From a virus, in IMG/VR virus record IMGVR_UViG_3300042466_001446, positions 1 to 21,951 of that record: DNA of 21,951 nt. One strand, written 5' to 3'. The translations under genes and the position numbers were made by a program. Below the pieces are notes generated by a model. The model saw only the letters and a list, made by a program, of their open reading frames with translations, was not told where the DNA came from and searched no databases. Below are positions 1 to 6,456 of this stretch, one piece after another (within the stretch, counting starts at the first letter, position 1; every line of letters begins with the position of its first letter).

Positions 1-55
1 CCCTATTCATTGTTTAAGTCTTGAATTAAAGACTCTGAGTATCTCTTACTCATTG

Positions 56-168
56 TAGTCAGAACAGGAATCGAACCTGTAAACTATGTTACTGTGGTTC
101 ACTAAGATTACCCACTTATTCACATAACATTATTGTCTTAAGCGTGTCTACCATTCCACCACCTGACC
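56..168 (-). tRNA. tRNA-Leu-like gene, oversized
   Basis: The acceptor strands GGTCAGG and TCTGACT pair over seven positions with G-U at both ends. The T arm ACAGG-TTCGATT-CCTGT is perfect, and the D arm TGGTGGAATGGTAGACAC is typical of bacterial tRNA-Leu. No CCA is encoded. The part between D arm and T arm is about 62 nt, whereas a normal leucine tRNA needs about 33, so the gene is roughly 29 nt too long. CTTA can pair with TAAG to make an anticodon stem, but the loop would then be about 18-20 nt. An insertion, a small intron or a decayed gene would all explain this. The Leu assignment rests on the D arm only; the anticodon cannot be fixed. Confidence 0.6.
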
Positions 169-198
169 ATTTTAATATTTTTTTCGTATATTTGCGTA

Positions 199-603
199 TC
201 ATATCGTATCAATTTCACTTGAAAAACCTTGTGCAATTCTTCCCATAAAATTTCCAAGGTCATTTCCACCCATATAAAATAGTGTGGTATCATAATGTTC
301 ATTTGGTGTAATTATAACATCAATTTGAATTAATTTATAATCAAATGACCAACAATTACCATTGTGAAATATTTCATTAGGTTTAAACATCTCATTAATA
401 TAATCTCTCATATTTTCATTAGAATAATCTTCCGAAACAACTATGTCTATATCCCCAAAATCTGGTTTGTTTTTATAAAACATAGGTACACCAACTTTGT
501 TAAACCTAAGCTTTAATATATTTATTAATTCAAGAGAAATGACATCAAATTCTTCTCTATCACATCTACGAGTAACTACGTTTTTAAGTGCTTTCCCACC
601 CAT
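199..603 (-). CDS. Nucleotidyltransferase-like protein, C-terminally truncated
   Basis: The 134-residue product has a DNA polymerase beta-type nucleotidyltransferase signature: FGDIDIVV near residues 49-56, with paired Asp, followed by a second strand IQIDVII that supplies a further acidic residue. It begins MGGKAL, as I recall for longer phage proteins of this type that continue well beyond the GRIA segment. Here the frame stops about ten residues after GRIA, just before the tRNA-Leu-like gene, so the protein is probably a truncated remnant or a minimal form. It has its own TAnnTTTG promoter 23 nt upstream and an A-rich leader. Substrate is unknown. Confidence 0.55.
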   Translation of the reverse strand: MGGKALKNVVTRRCDREEFDVISLELINILKLRFNKVGVPMFYKNKPDFGDIDIVVSEDYSNENMRDYINEMFKPNEIFHNGNCWSFDYKLIQIDVIITPNEHYDTTLFYMGGNDLGNFMGRIAQGFSSEIDTI

Positions 604-626
604 TTTTATTTTTTATTTTATAATTG

Positions 627-657
627 CAAAGGTACACAATTAATTTGATAATACAAA
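627..657 (-). promoter_or_regulatory. Bacteroidota-type promoter for the nucleotidyltransferase-like gene
   Basis: On the minus strand TTTG (654-657), 19 nt, then TACCTTTG (627-634) matches the TTTG/TAnnTTTG consensus exactly. The start codon lies 23 nt downstream. Confidence 0.75.
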
Positions 658-659
658 TT

Positions 660-1184
660 TTATGTTGTGATAAATCCTTTTTTTATTAAATTGTGAATAT
701 AAATACTATGTGGTAAATTTTTTTCATTGGCCCTCCCAATGCTCATATGAAGACCCCAAAATGGTTTACCCAATCCTAGTTCAGCTCTTATTCCATGAAG
801 CAACTCTCTTTCTTCGTGTGGAATATTCAACCACCACATCCTATCATTGGTCTTGGTGTTTAAATCCAACGTTATTGATATGATTTGTTTATCCCATTTA
901 GCTTTAACAGCATTCCATGTTGCATCAATTTCTTCAATGGTTTTGGTACCGTTTACGCTGAGGTCTTTTATGCTATCATTGATAAAGGATATGTGGGCAC
1001 CTCTCAATGGTTTGTTTAATACAAGATTGTAACGCTTTTGTATAAACCAAGCGTAGTATTCTGTTATATCACCATCTAGATGTACCATAGCCATCCTTTT
1101 CCAAGATGACTGTGCATTGTGCTTCTTGGTCTTATTTTCTGGTTCAAATCCAATCTTGCCAGAAAGTATTATTCTATCTGTCAT
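660..1184 (-). CDS. 2H phosphoesterase-like protein
   Basis: The 174-residue protein carries two H-x-S motifs in the arrangement of the 2H (LigT/cyclic phosphodiesterase) superfamily: HISF at residue 64 and HMSI at residue 146, each after a hydrophobic or glycine-rich turn. In this family the two histidines hydrolyse cyclic phosphates or 2',5' linkages in RNA. Its start overlaps the stop of the upstream PTH2-like gene as TAATG, so the two are probably translationally coupled and share the promoter at 1752-1782. A role in processing RNA ends fits the other RNA repair genes of the window. The exact substrate is inference. Confidence 0.65.
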   Translation of the reverse strand: MTDRIILSGKIGFEPENKTKKHNAQSSWKRMAMVHLDGDITEYYAWFIQKRYNLVLNKPLRGAHISFINDSIKDLSVNGTKTIEEIDATWNAVKAKWDKQIISITLDLNTKTNDRMWWLNIPHEERELLHGIRAELGLGKPFWGLHMSIGRANEKNLPHSIYIHNLIKKGFITT

Positions 1185-1711
1185 TAAGCCAATCTTAAAG
1201 GTTTTAAATATTCTCTCAAGAACGCATTTTTTTCACCACCTATTTTTTCAACCCAGTGCTTGTAGTTTTCAAGATTCCTTGCTTCCAATTCAGAAATTTG
1301 TTTTTCACTTGGCTTATTACGACTCCACGGAAGTGTTTCTGTGGTGAAATCTGGGTAAAGGGTTTTGTTAAACACTCGTTCATCTACTAGGAACACAATA
1401 GCTGTTAATTGGTCACCCAAATCTGGTTCACAAAATGATTGCACTATAATACCAGCATCATTTAATAAATTTAAGTGTTTATTCAAAGTCCCCAATCGGT
1501 CTGGGTTGTTGTTGGTTGTACCGCCATTAAGTATAATAAATGTTTTATCTTTATCAGCCCATTTATTGTAAATTTTTTCCAGTGTATTTACATCCCTTAT
1601 ATTTCTACCGTAATCAACAACAGCATGTCCAAATTGGATACCAGCGTGAATCGTACCACTTAATTGATAAGCTACTAGCCCATACATTCTTAGTTCTAAT
1701 TTTTGTTCCAT
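1184..1711 (-). CDS. PTH2-like phage protein (possible peptidyl-tRNA hydrolase)
   Basis: The 175-residue protein has the pattern YGLVAYQL, IQFGHAVVDYG, TFIILNGGTTNN and AIVFLVDERVF. I recognise this as a small phage-conserved family related to the PTH2 fold (peptidyl-tRNA hydrolase II), in which a Q-x-G-H-A helix follows the first strand. PTH2 enzymes release peptides from stalled peptidyl-tRNA. The fold assignment comes from remembered pattern similarity, and activity is inference. It is first in a two-gene unit with the 2H phosphoesterase, with a strong promoter about 40 nt upstream. Its association with tRNA and tmRNA genes is consistent with a translation-rescue role. Confidence 0.5.
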   Translation of the reverse strand: MEQKLELRMYGLVAYQLSGTIHAGIQFGHAVVDYGRNIRDVNTLEKIYNKWADKDKTFIILNGGTTNNNPDRLGTLNKHLNLLNDAGIIVQSFCEPDLGDQLTAIVFLVDERVFNKTLYPDFTTETLPWSRNKPSEKQISELEARNLENYKHWVEKIGGEKNAFLREYLKPLRLA

Positions 1712-1751
1712 TAGTTTCCTATTTTTATTAAACGTGATACAGTATATTGTA

Positions 1752-1782
1752 CAAAGGTAGTAAAAAAAATAAATTATCCAAA
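1752..1782 (-). promoter_or_regulatory. Bacteroidota-type promoter for PTH2-like/2H unit
   Basis: TTTG (1779-1782), 19 nt, TACCTTTG (1752-1759) on the minus strand. The -33 box sits inside the terminator stem of the preceding unit, so terminator and promoter are fused. Confidence 0.75.
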
Positions 1783-1798
1783 TTTCTTTGGATAATTT
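1771..1798 (-). terminator. Intrinsic terminator
   Basis: A perfect 12-bp stem (1771-1782 with 1787-1798, loop of 4 nt) starts directly after the stop codon of the zinc-ribbon gene. A T-rich run follows in the minus direction. It shares bases with the next promoter. Confidence 0.75.
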
Positions 1799-2236
1799 TT
1801 AACAATATTTCCACCATCTTAGATATGATTCTTTAAAAAAGAACCACTTAAAAGAAATTTTCCATTTCAATTCACTAAAAAACGTTGGTACATCAAACCC
1901 TTCTTCATCATAATCATATTCAGCACATGGATAAGGTCGACCACGTTCATCAAGATAAATCCAATAGCCATCTTCTTCTTTAGAAATTGGGTCGATATAT
2001 TCATCACCTTCATGTTCAACCCATTTCCAATCCTTGCCTTCAACACCTTCTGGTAAATCAATAGGGAGACTTTCTTGTTGTTTACCGTAATGCCAATTAC
2101 ATGAACAACCAATTTTATCTTCTGGTGATATTACACAATCATCACAAAAATAAGGACTTGATTTATCTCCAAAACCTGGCATGTATATCCATACAGCCAT
2201 TTTTTCATTACAACCACTACATATTTCTTTAGCCAT
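1799..2236 (-). CDS. Phage zinc-ribbon protein of unknown function
   Basis: The chosen start (2236) gives a 145-residue protein beginning MAKEICSGC. The frame stays open further upstream, but that part lies inside the hotdog thioesterase gene and is non-coding in this frame. Visible features are CSGC near residue 6, CDDC about 25 residues later and CSC after it, the layout of a zinc ribbon. These are followed by acidic and aromatic segments (KDWKWVE, GYWIYLDERGRPYPC). I recall similar proteins in large phages without a known role. The start overlaps the upstream gene by 8 nt, suggesting coupled translation. Confidence 0.65.
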   Translation of the reverse strand: MAKEICSGCNEKMAVWIYMPGFGDKSSPYFCDDCVISPEDKIGCSCNWHYGKQQESLPIDLPEGVEGKDWKWVEHEGDEYIDPISKEEDGYWIYLDERGRPYPCAEYDYDEEGFDVPTFFSELKWKISFKWFFFKESYLRWWKYC

Positions 2237-2708
2237 TATTTTTTTGTTTTTCAAGTTCTTCAAAAGACAGTAACCCCTTGCCATATTTTTCCAATCTTTC
2301 ATTGTAACGGGTTTTAACATAATTAAGAATTGGTATTGGTTTACCTTCACCATCAATTCTGACAAATTTAATATTTGTATGAAGAACCACCTCTTGTTGT
2401 CCAGTGTGAACACTATGCCTACGTACTTCAACATATAAGGTTATTGATGTTCGACCAAACTCTTTTACTGTAGCATATGTTTTTAAAATATTACCTACCT
2501 TAACTGGATTCTTAAATACCAATTCATCAATCTTTATTGTGACCATTCTTGGTGAATCACAAACTTGAGCCGCATATGATGCAGCTGCGTCATCAACAAT
2601 ACAAACCATTGTCCCACCGAACATATTGGAATGCACACCAATGTCTGAAGCTTTACAAATGTATGTTGAAACTAATTCCATGTTACCAAGTTCTTGTGTC
2701 ATTTTCAA
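2229..2708 (-). CDS. Hotdog-fold acyl-CoA thioesterase-like protein
   Basis: The 159-residue protein fits the single-hotdog acyl-CoA thioesterase family: HSNMFGGTMVCIVDDAAA (residues 26-43) matches the N-x-x-G-G plus catalytic-Asp helix, with D39/D40 as the likely catalytic acid, followed by beta strands such as VKVGNILKTYATV. Such enzymes hydrolyse acyl-CoA thioesters. Two starts are possible (2708 or 2702), both overlapping the end of the upstream small gene by 20-26 nt. It lies in a promoter-led unit with the genes on both sides. Why a phage carries it is unknown; changing host lipid or CoA pools is a guess. Confidence 0.75.
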   Translation of the reverse strand: MKMTQELGNMELVSTYICKASDIGVHSNMFGGTMVCIVDDAAASYAAQVCDSPRMVTIKIDELVFKNPVKVGNILKTYATVKEFGRTSITLYVEVRRHSVHTGQQEVVLHTNIKFVRIDGEGKPIPILNYVKTRYNERLEKYGKGLLSFEELEKQKNNG

Positions 2709-2886
2709 ATAACGAGGGATTTTTTGAAAGCCAATTTAGGAATAATGGTTGATGCACAGGTGGCACCATATGACCATTCACATAAACAACATTCATCACC
2801 ACTTCTATTTCTTGGCCAGCTGGAAGTGGCATCCCTTTAGCAACTTCAGTTGCTTGTTTTAATCTATATACTTTGTTTTTAATCAT
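2683..2886 (-). CDS. Small phage protein, unknown
   Basis: A 67-residue protein with a central segment rich in Val and Tyr and a proline-rich turn (HMVPPVHQP). No domain is recognised with confidence; I recall similar short proteins in large phages. It begins 4 nt after the promoter -7 box, so its mRNA is probably leaderless. Its end overlaps the start of the thioesterase gene, which makes it the first gene of a three-gene unit running to the terminator at 1771-1798. Confidence 0.65.
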   Translation of the reverse strand: MIKNKVYRLKQATEVAKGMPLPAGQEIEVVMNVVYVNGHMVPPVHQPLFLNWLSKNPSLFENDTRTW

Positions 2887-2890
2887 AATA

Positions 2891-2922
2891 CAAATATACT
2901 CTAATATTTTGAATAATGCAAG
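2891..2922 (-). promoter_or_regulatory. Bacteroidota-type promoter, leaderless arrangement
   Basis: CTTG (2919-2922), 20 nt, TATATTTG (2891-2898) on the minus strand; the ATG at 2886 follows after 4 nt. Confidence 0.6.
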
Positions 2923-3150
2923 TTATATATTTGCATCCAATAAATTTAAAATTTTTTCCCACAACTCTTTGTTATCATACTGATAAATATAAGAATGCTC
3001 AACACACCAAATTTCAATCGAATATAATTTTGTGTGTCCTTCAACCCATGAATGTAACTTGGTTGATTTATCTCTAGGTATTCTGATATGTAAAAACCCA
3101 TCAATATAAATTCTTATGTCTTCTGAGTCGCTTTTACATGTCGATTTCAT
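2923..3150 (-). CDS. Small hypothetical protein
   Basis: The 75-residue protein is soluble-looking, with alternating hydrophobic strands in the middle (DIRIYIDGFLHIRIP) and a C-terminal helix. No family is recognised. The start codon overlaps the stop of the upstream nuclease-like gene as TAATG, so the pair is likely co-translated. A partner or immunity role for the nuclease-like protein is possible but only suggested by the coupling. Confidence 0.55.
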   Translation of the reverse strand: MKSTCKSDSEDIRIYIDGFLHIRIPRDKSTKLHSWVEGHTKLYSIEIWCVEHSYIYQYDNKELWEKILNLLDANI

Positions 3151-3602
3151 TATAATGTTTTTACCTTAAAATTTTCCTGTATGTCTTTTCTTTTTATCAA
3201 GTAACCTTTTGTATTGCTGTTTAAATCACCATTTTGTTCAGATAACGGAAAATCATTTTCGATTAATAATTTTTTTAATTTATTTGTTTCAATAAACCAA
3301 ATCTCATTCAAGTATAAAAAATATGTAACAAACCACTTCGCTTCAGTAACACTTAAACCAGATTCTTTACCCCGACATTCAACTTCTATAAAAATATTAC
3401 CAGTATCAAAATTTGGTGCACAAAATACATCTGTTTTAATTTCATATTTAATTTGTTCTCCGTTATATTCGATAATAGTATCATATTTATTATCATTATT
3501 TTTGGTGATGAGTTTTCCACCATTACTAATTAGATAATCAATGACATTTTGCTCACCTATTTCACCTAAATTTAAATCATTTTTGAAGTTGTATTCTGCC
3601 AT
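3150..3602 (-). CDS. PD-(D/E)XK nuclease-like protein
   Basis: The 150-residue protein has the core of a PD-(D/E)XK nuclease: an N-terminal helix (GEIGEQNVIDYLISN), then D41 in KYDTII, then E54-x-K56 in YEIKTD, and further strands (NIFIEVECRGK). The spacing fits small restriction- or Holliday-junction-type nucleases that cut DNA using a metal ion. The next gene overlaps its stop codon. No clear TAnnTTTG promoter was found in the 147 nt upstream. Substrate is unknown, and activity is inferred from the motif alone. Confidence 0.6.
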   Translation of the reverse strand: MAEYNFKNDLNLGEIGEQNVIDYLISNGGKLITKNNDNKYDTIIEYNGEQIKYEIKTDVFCAPNFDTGNIFIEVECRGKESGLSVTEAKWFVTYFLYLNEIWFIETNKLKKLLIENDFPLSEQNGDLNSNTKGYLIKRKDIQENFKVKTL

Positions 3603-3749
3603 ATAACCAAGTTATTAAAAATTGTATGTAATATTAGGTGTCAGTAGTCTTTTGCGTAAACGTGTTAGTAACTAAAAATAAACATATAAACGTTTTTCAT
3701 TTGTATTTTATTTAAAACGCTAAGATTTATTAAGGTTTTAGACACTATA

Positions 3750-4304
3750 TTAGTTAATAAATTTTGAAAGACTTGATTTTAAAGTGTTAAACTCGTCATT
3801 CGTTATTAAACCTAAATCTAGTTTATCTTTTTGTTTCTTTAATTCTTTTAAAGCTTCATCACTTGTCATAAACCCATTAAGTCTAATTTCACCACTTTCC
3901 AACGCAGAGCTAATTGACAATATACGAGTACCATATATAAAACCTTGAGCATGAGTTCCTAACACCACAACTCTTTTAAAGCTAGCCATTATCTCTTTTA
4001 TAATAATAACCGAACCACCAGCTGTGGGACCCATACTGTAATACCCATCAATACAACTCACTCCAGATGAATAATTAGTTGAACCCATACAAAACATATT
4101 TTGTGTTACAAAATTATAACGACCATTACCAGTTGACGTTCCTACCTTAATCGTATCACCAACTCTTAGGATAGCCCCATTATCTAATAATATTGATGAT
4201 AGGTTACCTTTAACTCTTTTATTTAAAACATCATCCATTGTTGGTGTCTGACTAAAACCAAATGTGCTCAATAGTAGTAGAGCTCCTAATAATATTTTTT
4301 TCAT
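3750..4304 (-). CDS. Exported protein with C-terminal SHOCT-like segment
   Basis: The 184-residue protein starts with a clear Sec signal peptide (MKKILLGALLLLSTFGFSQ, cleavage near residue 19-20). The middle is beta-rich and glycine/serine-rich. The last 35 residues (EALKELKKQKDKL, LGLITNDEFNTLKSSL) resemble a SHOCT domain, a short helical module found at the ends of bacterial proteins. Signal peptide and composition look like a host Bacteroidota gene rather than a phage core gene. The start codon is only 5 nt from the promoter -7 box. Function is unknown. Confidence 0.65.
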   Translation of the reverse strand: MKKILLGALLLLSTFGFSQTPTMDDVLNKRVKGNLSSILLDNGAILRVGDTIKVGTSTGNGRYNFVTQNMFCMGSTNYSSGVSCIDGYYSMGPTAGGSVIIIKEIMASFKRVVVLGTHAQGFIYGTRILSISSALESGEIRLNGFMTSDEALKELKKQKDKLDLGLITNDEFNTLKSSLSKFIN

Positions 4305-4309
4305 ATATG

Positions 4310-4341
4310 CAAAGTTACTATTTTATTTTTAATTAACCAAA
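4310..4341 (-). promoter_or_regulatory. Bacteroidota-type promoter, leaderless arrangement
   Basis: TTTG (4338-4341), 20 nt, TAACTTTG (4310-4317) on the minus strand; ATG at 4304 after 5 nt. Confidence 0.7.
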
Positions 4342-4392
4342 TTTATTTTCAATAAAATCCGACTTTTATTTGACTTTATAATATTTATTAAA

Positions 4393-5799
4393 TTATTTTA
4401 ACCCTAAAACCCCATTCTGAATTGCTAGGCATTCTTCAAAAGAATTAGCTTCCGTTTTGTCCGTTCTAAATTCCTTGGCTGTTGGGTAAAATAGTGAAAT
4501 ACCACCGCTGGAATTGTTTGATAAACCGTTACATTTAACTTCTAAAATAGTACCTAATAGCTTATCTTGGTTCTCGGTCACATATAACATCATATCTTCT
4601 TTTAATCCTTGTGCTCTAGCAGTCAATTTACCGCAAGAACTTTCACAAGTTATACTAGATATAACATTTTCGTTTTTAGTGCCTTTGGTTCCGTAATTAA
4701 ACCCTACGATTTTAAGGTCTAAATCCATCTCTAGCTTCAGTTTTATTTGCCATGTTGGTTTACCATCTTTCCAAGTACCATTTTCATCTTTAAGGATAGT
4801 ACCTTCTTGTGGTACACCATTAACCTCAGTAGCTAGAACTTCTTGGAAGTGTTCCATGGCCTCAGCGTATGAATTAACAATACGACTTTCAATTACATAA
4901 ACCATTAAAGCACCAGACTTAATAATAACTTGTTCAACTTTAAGCAAACGTATCAAGTACGGTATCTTTGATGATTTATCAAAATACTCATCTACACTAA
5001 TAGTATCCCATACGGTATAACGAATAGAATTCAAAGCTTTTTCAAAACTACCGTGCTTCTTTTCAAACGCTTCAAGCTTTTTTTCAGTTTCCTTTTCAGT
5101 ACGCTCACCACGCTTGCTTTGAATATCAATAACAGATGCAATAATACCGTTTGATTCGTAACGTGGTACACCATCCATTGTCAATTCACCGTTTAATACG
5201 CAATCTTCAAAGTTGGCCAGTTCAGCCAAGAACTTAGCACCAGTTACAACAGTTGCTTCACCACTACGGCTTTCCAATTCAACTTCACCGCCACGGATGA
5301 TAGCGTTGCAATAACGACCATCCATTTTGATTTGAGAGATACCACGACTACCTTTATCAAAAATAGCACGAGCCTTTTTTTCATCAAAAGAGATAGCACC
5401 CATGTATGGTGTATCTTCAATAAGGTCTTTGATAACCTTGTTCATAAAGGTTGTTCCCATACCAATCTTACAATCTTTTTCAATAATACGCTCAATGATA
5501 TACGCATCATCAGCTGATACATTCTCTAACCAAATAGTTAATTTATCTATAGCGTTTTGACCTGTAAACTCACGATTAGCTATACTCATAAGCATATTCA
5601 ACGCTTCTTCAAGAGTCCAACCAATTTTATTATGAGTGTAGGCTGGGATTTGTTTTAAATAAAACTTTACTCGCTTTGAGTTTGCCAAATACAATACACG
5701 TTTAAGCAATTCGTTATCCTTATACTTTTTAAGGATTTCCATTTTTTGGTTGGTGCTTGATTCAGCAGCGATTTCGTCAAAGATTTGTTTGATACTCAT
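4393..5799 (-). CDS. ATP-dependent DNA ligase (T4 gp30-like)
   Basis: The 468-residue protein seals nicks in DNA using ATP. Motif I is QIKMDGRY with the AMP-accepting lysine K158, followed by D160-G161-R162. A LNGELTMDG segment (motif III region), EGTILKDENG (motif IV) and WQIKLKLEMDLDL (motif V, two lysines) follow in the usual order. The N-terminal ~140 residues are helical, as in T4 DNA ligase, and length matches that family. A host-type promoter lies 22 nt upstream of the start, pointing to early expression and use in phage replication and repair. Confidence 0.93.
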   Translation of the reverse strand: MSIKQIFDEIAAESSTNQKMEILKKYKDNELLKRVLYLANSKRVKFYLKQIPAYTHNKIGWTLEEALNMLMSIANREFTGQNAIDKLTIWLENVSADDAYIIERIIEKDCKIGMGTTFMNKVIKDLIEDTPYMGAISFDEKKARAIFDKGSRGISQIKMDGRYCNAIIRGGEVELESRSGEATVVTGAKFLAELANFEDCVLNGELTMDGVPRYESNGIIASVIDIQSKRGERTEKETEKKLEAFEKKHGSFEKALNSIRYTVWDTISVDEYFDKSSKIPYLIRLLKVEQVIIKSGALMVYVIESRIVNSYAEAMEHFQEVLATEVNGVPQEGTILKDENGTWKDGKPTWQIKLKLEMDLDLKIVGFNYGTKGTKNENVISSITCESSCGKLTARAQGLKEDMMLYVTENQDKLLGTILEVKCNGLSNNSSGGISLFYPTAKEFRTDKTEANSFEECLAIQNGVLGLK

Positions 5800-5821
5800 A
5801 TCGTTTTTTGTTTTGTTAATG

Positions 5822-5853
5822 CAAAGGTAATAAATTAAATTGATTCTACCAAA
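5822..5853 (-). promoter_or_regulatory. Bacteroidota-type promoter for DNA ligase
   Basis: TTTG (5850-5853), 20 nt, TACCTTTG (5822-5829) on the minus strand. It overlaps the last codons of the upstream HD-domain gene. Confidence 0.75.
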
Positions 5854-6344
5854 TTTTTCGACAACAATTTATCCAAACACTCCCACATAAGTTTACCATC
5901 TTTAGGAGTGTTAAGGTACAATGCACCCTTGAACTCATCGTATTCTTTGGCATACATGTCAATCTTACCACCATGTTCGATGTTGGCAATACGGTCAGCA
6001 AGCTTGATTATAATAGCATCTGGGTTGCTAGCTGTTTTAGGAAGAGTCTTTTCTTTTTTCTCTTTACGGTTACGACCCAATTCATCAGTAACACAATAAA
6101 CCATCTCAGCTACTTCAAATCCAAAGTGTTTTTTAATGTCATTGTAACTAATACCATCGTCTTCAATGGTATCATGCAAGTAGCCAGCAACAATGTATTT
6201 GCCAGAGAAACCAAATCTTTTTAAAATATCTACAACGTCATCCAGATGCTTCTCATAAGGGAAGATTTCATCATAACGTTGATTTGAATGTGCAACAACT
6301 GCAACCATTCTTGCTTCTTTGTAGGTTTTATCTGTATAACGCAT
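5835..6344 (-). CDS. SpoT/MESH1-like HD hydrolase, putative (p)ppGpp hydrolase
   Basis: Starting at the ATG at 6344 gives 169 residues; an upstream TTG start would fall inside the promoter, so it is rejected. The protein shows the metal-binding HD set: H19 (AHSNQRY), H33 (EKHL), H57-D58 in YLHDTIEDDG, and D117 in KLADRIANIEH. HD followed by the E-D pair is the signature of the hydrolase half of RelA/SpoT enzymes and of stand-alone MESH1 proteins, which remove the 3' pyrophosphate of (p)ppGpp. No synthetase domain is present. In a phage such an enzyme could blunt the host stringent response; that role is inference. Confidence 0.8.
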   Translation of the reverse strand: MRYTDKTYKEARMVAVVAHSNQRYDEIFPYEKHLDDVVDILKRFGFSGKYIVAGYLHDTIEDDGISYNDIKKHFGFEVAEMVYCVTDELGRNRKEKKEKTLPKTASNPDAIIIKLADRIANIEHGGKIDMYAKEYDEFKGALYLNTPKDGKLMWECLDKLLSKNLVESI

Positions 6345-6359
6345 AAATAATAGTTTTGA

Positions 6360-6391
6360 CAAAGGTACGAAAAATATTTGAAATCACCAAA
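6360..6391 (-). promoter_or_regulatory. Bacteroidota-type promoter for the HD hydrolase
   Basis: TTTG (6388-6391), 20 nt, TACCTTTG (6360-6367) on the minus strand. ATG at 6344 is 15 nt downstream, which decides the start. Confidence 0.75.
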
Positions 6392-6398
6392 TATATTC

Positions 6399-6437
6399 CA
6401 AAAAAAATCGCCTTAACTACTAGAGCCAAGGCGATTT
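6399..6437 (-). terminator. Intrinsic terminator after the SPFH gene
   Basis: A 10-bp perfect stem (6405-6414 with 6428-6437, GC-rich core) is followed on the minus strand by an eight-T run. It ends the SPFH transcript 20 nt after the stop codon. Confidence 0.85.
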
Positions 6438-6456
6438 AATTTATGGACAAGTATTT

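Noticed and set aside
3-53. 16-codon minus-strand frame (MSKRYSESLIQDLNNE) after the tRNA-Leu-like gene
   Set aside because: Too short, without its own promoter, and directly in the tRNA 3' trailer, where a hairpin (AGTCTT/AAGACT) already explains the sequence.
698-706. TATAAATA-like sequence inside the 2H phosphoesterase gene
   Set aside because: It is in coding sequence about 95 nt from the next start, which already has a perfect TAnnTTTG promoter; treated as chance in AT-rich DNA.
1867-2112. 81-codon minus-strand frame inside the zinc-ribbon gene
   Set aside because: Shadow of the zinc-ribbon reading frame, which has conserved CxxC motifs and sensible overlaps.
3603-3749. Possible further attC site between the nuclease-like and exported genes (GTTAGTA near 3665)
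   Set aside because: No paired TAAC box and no inverted arms could be found.
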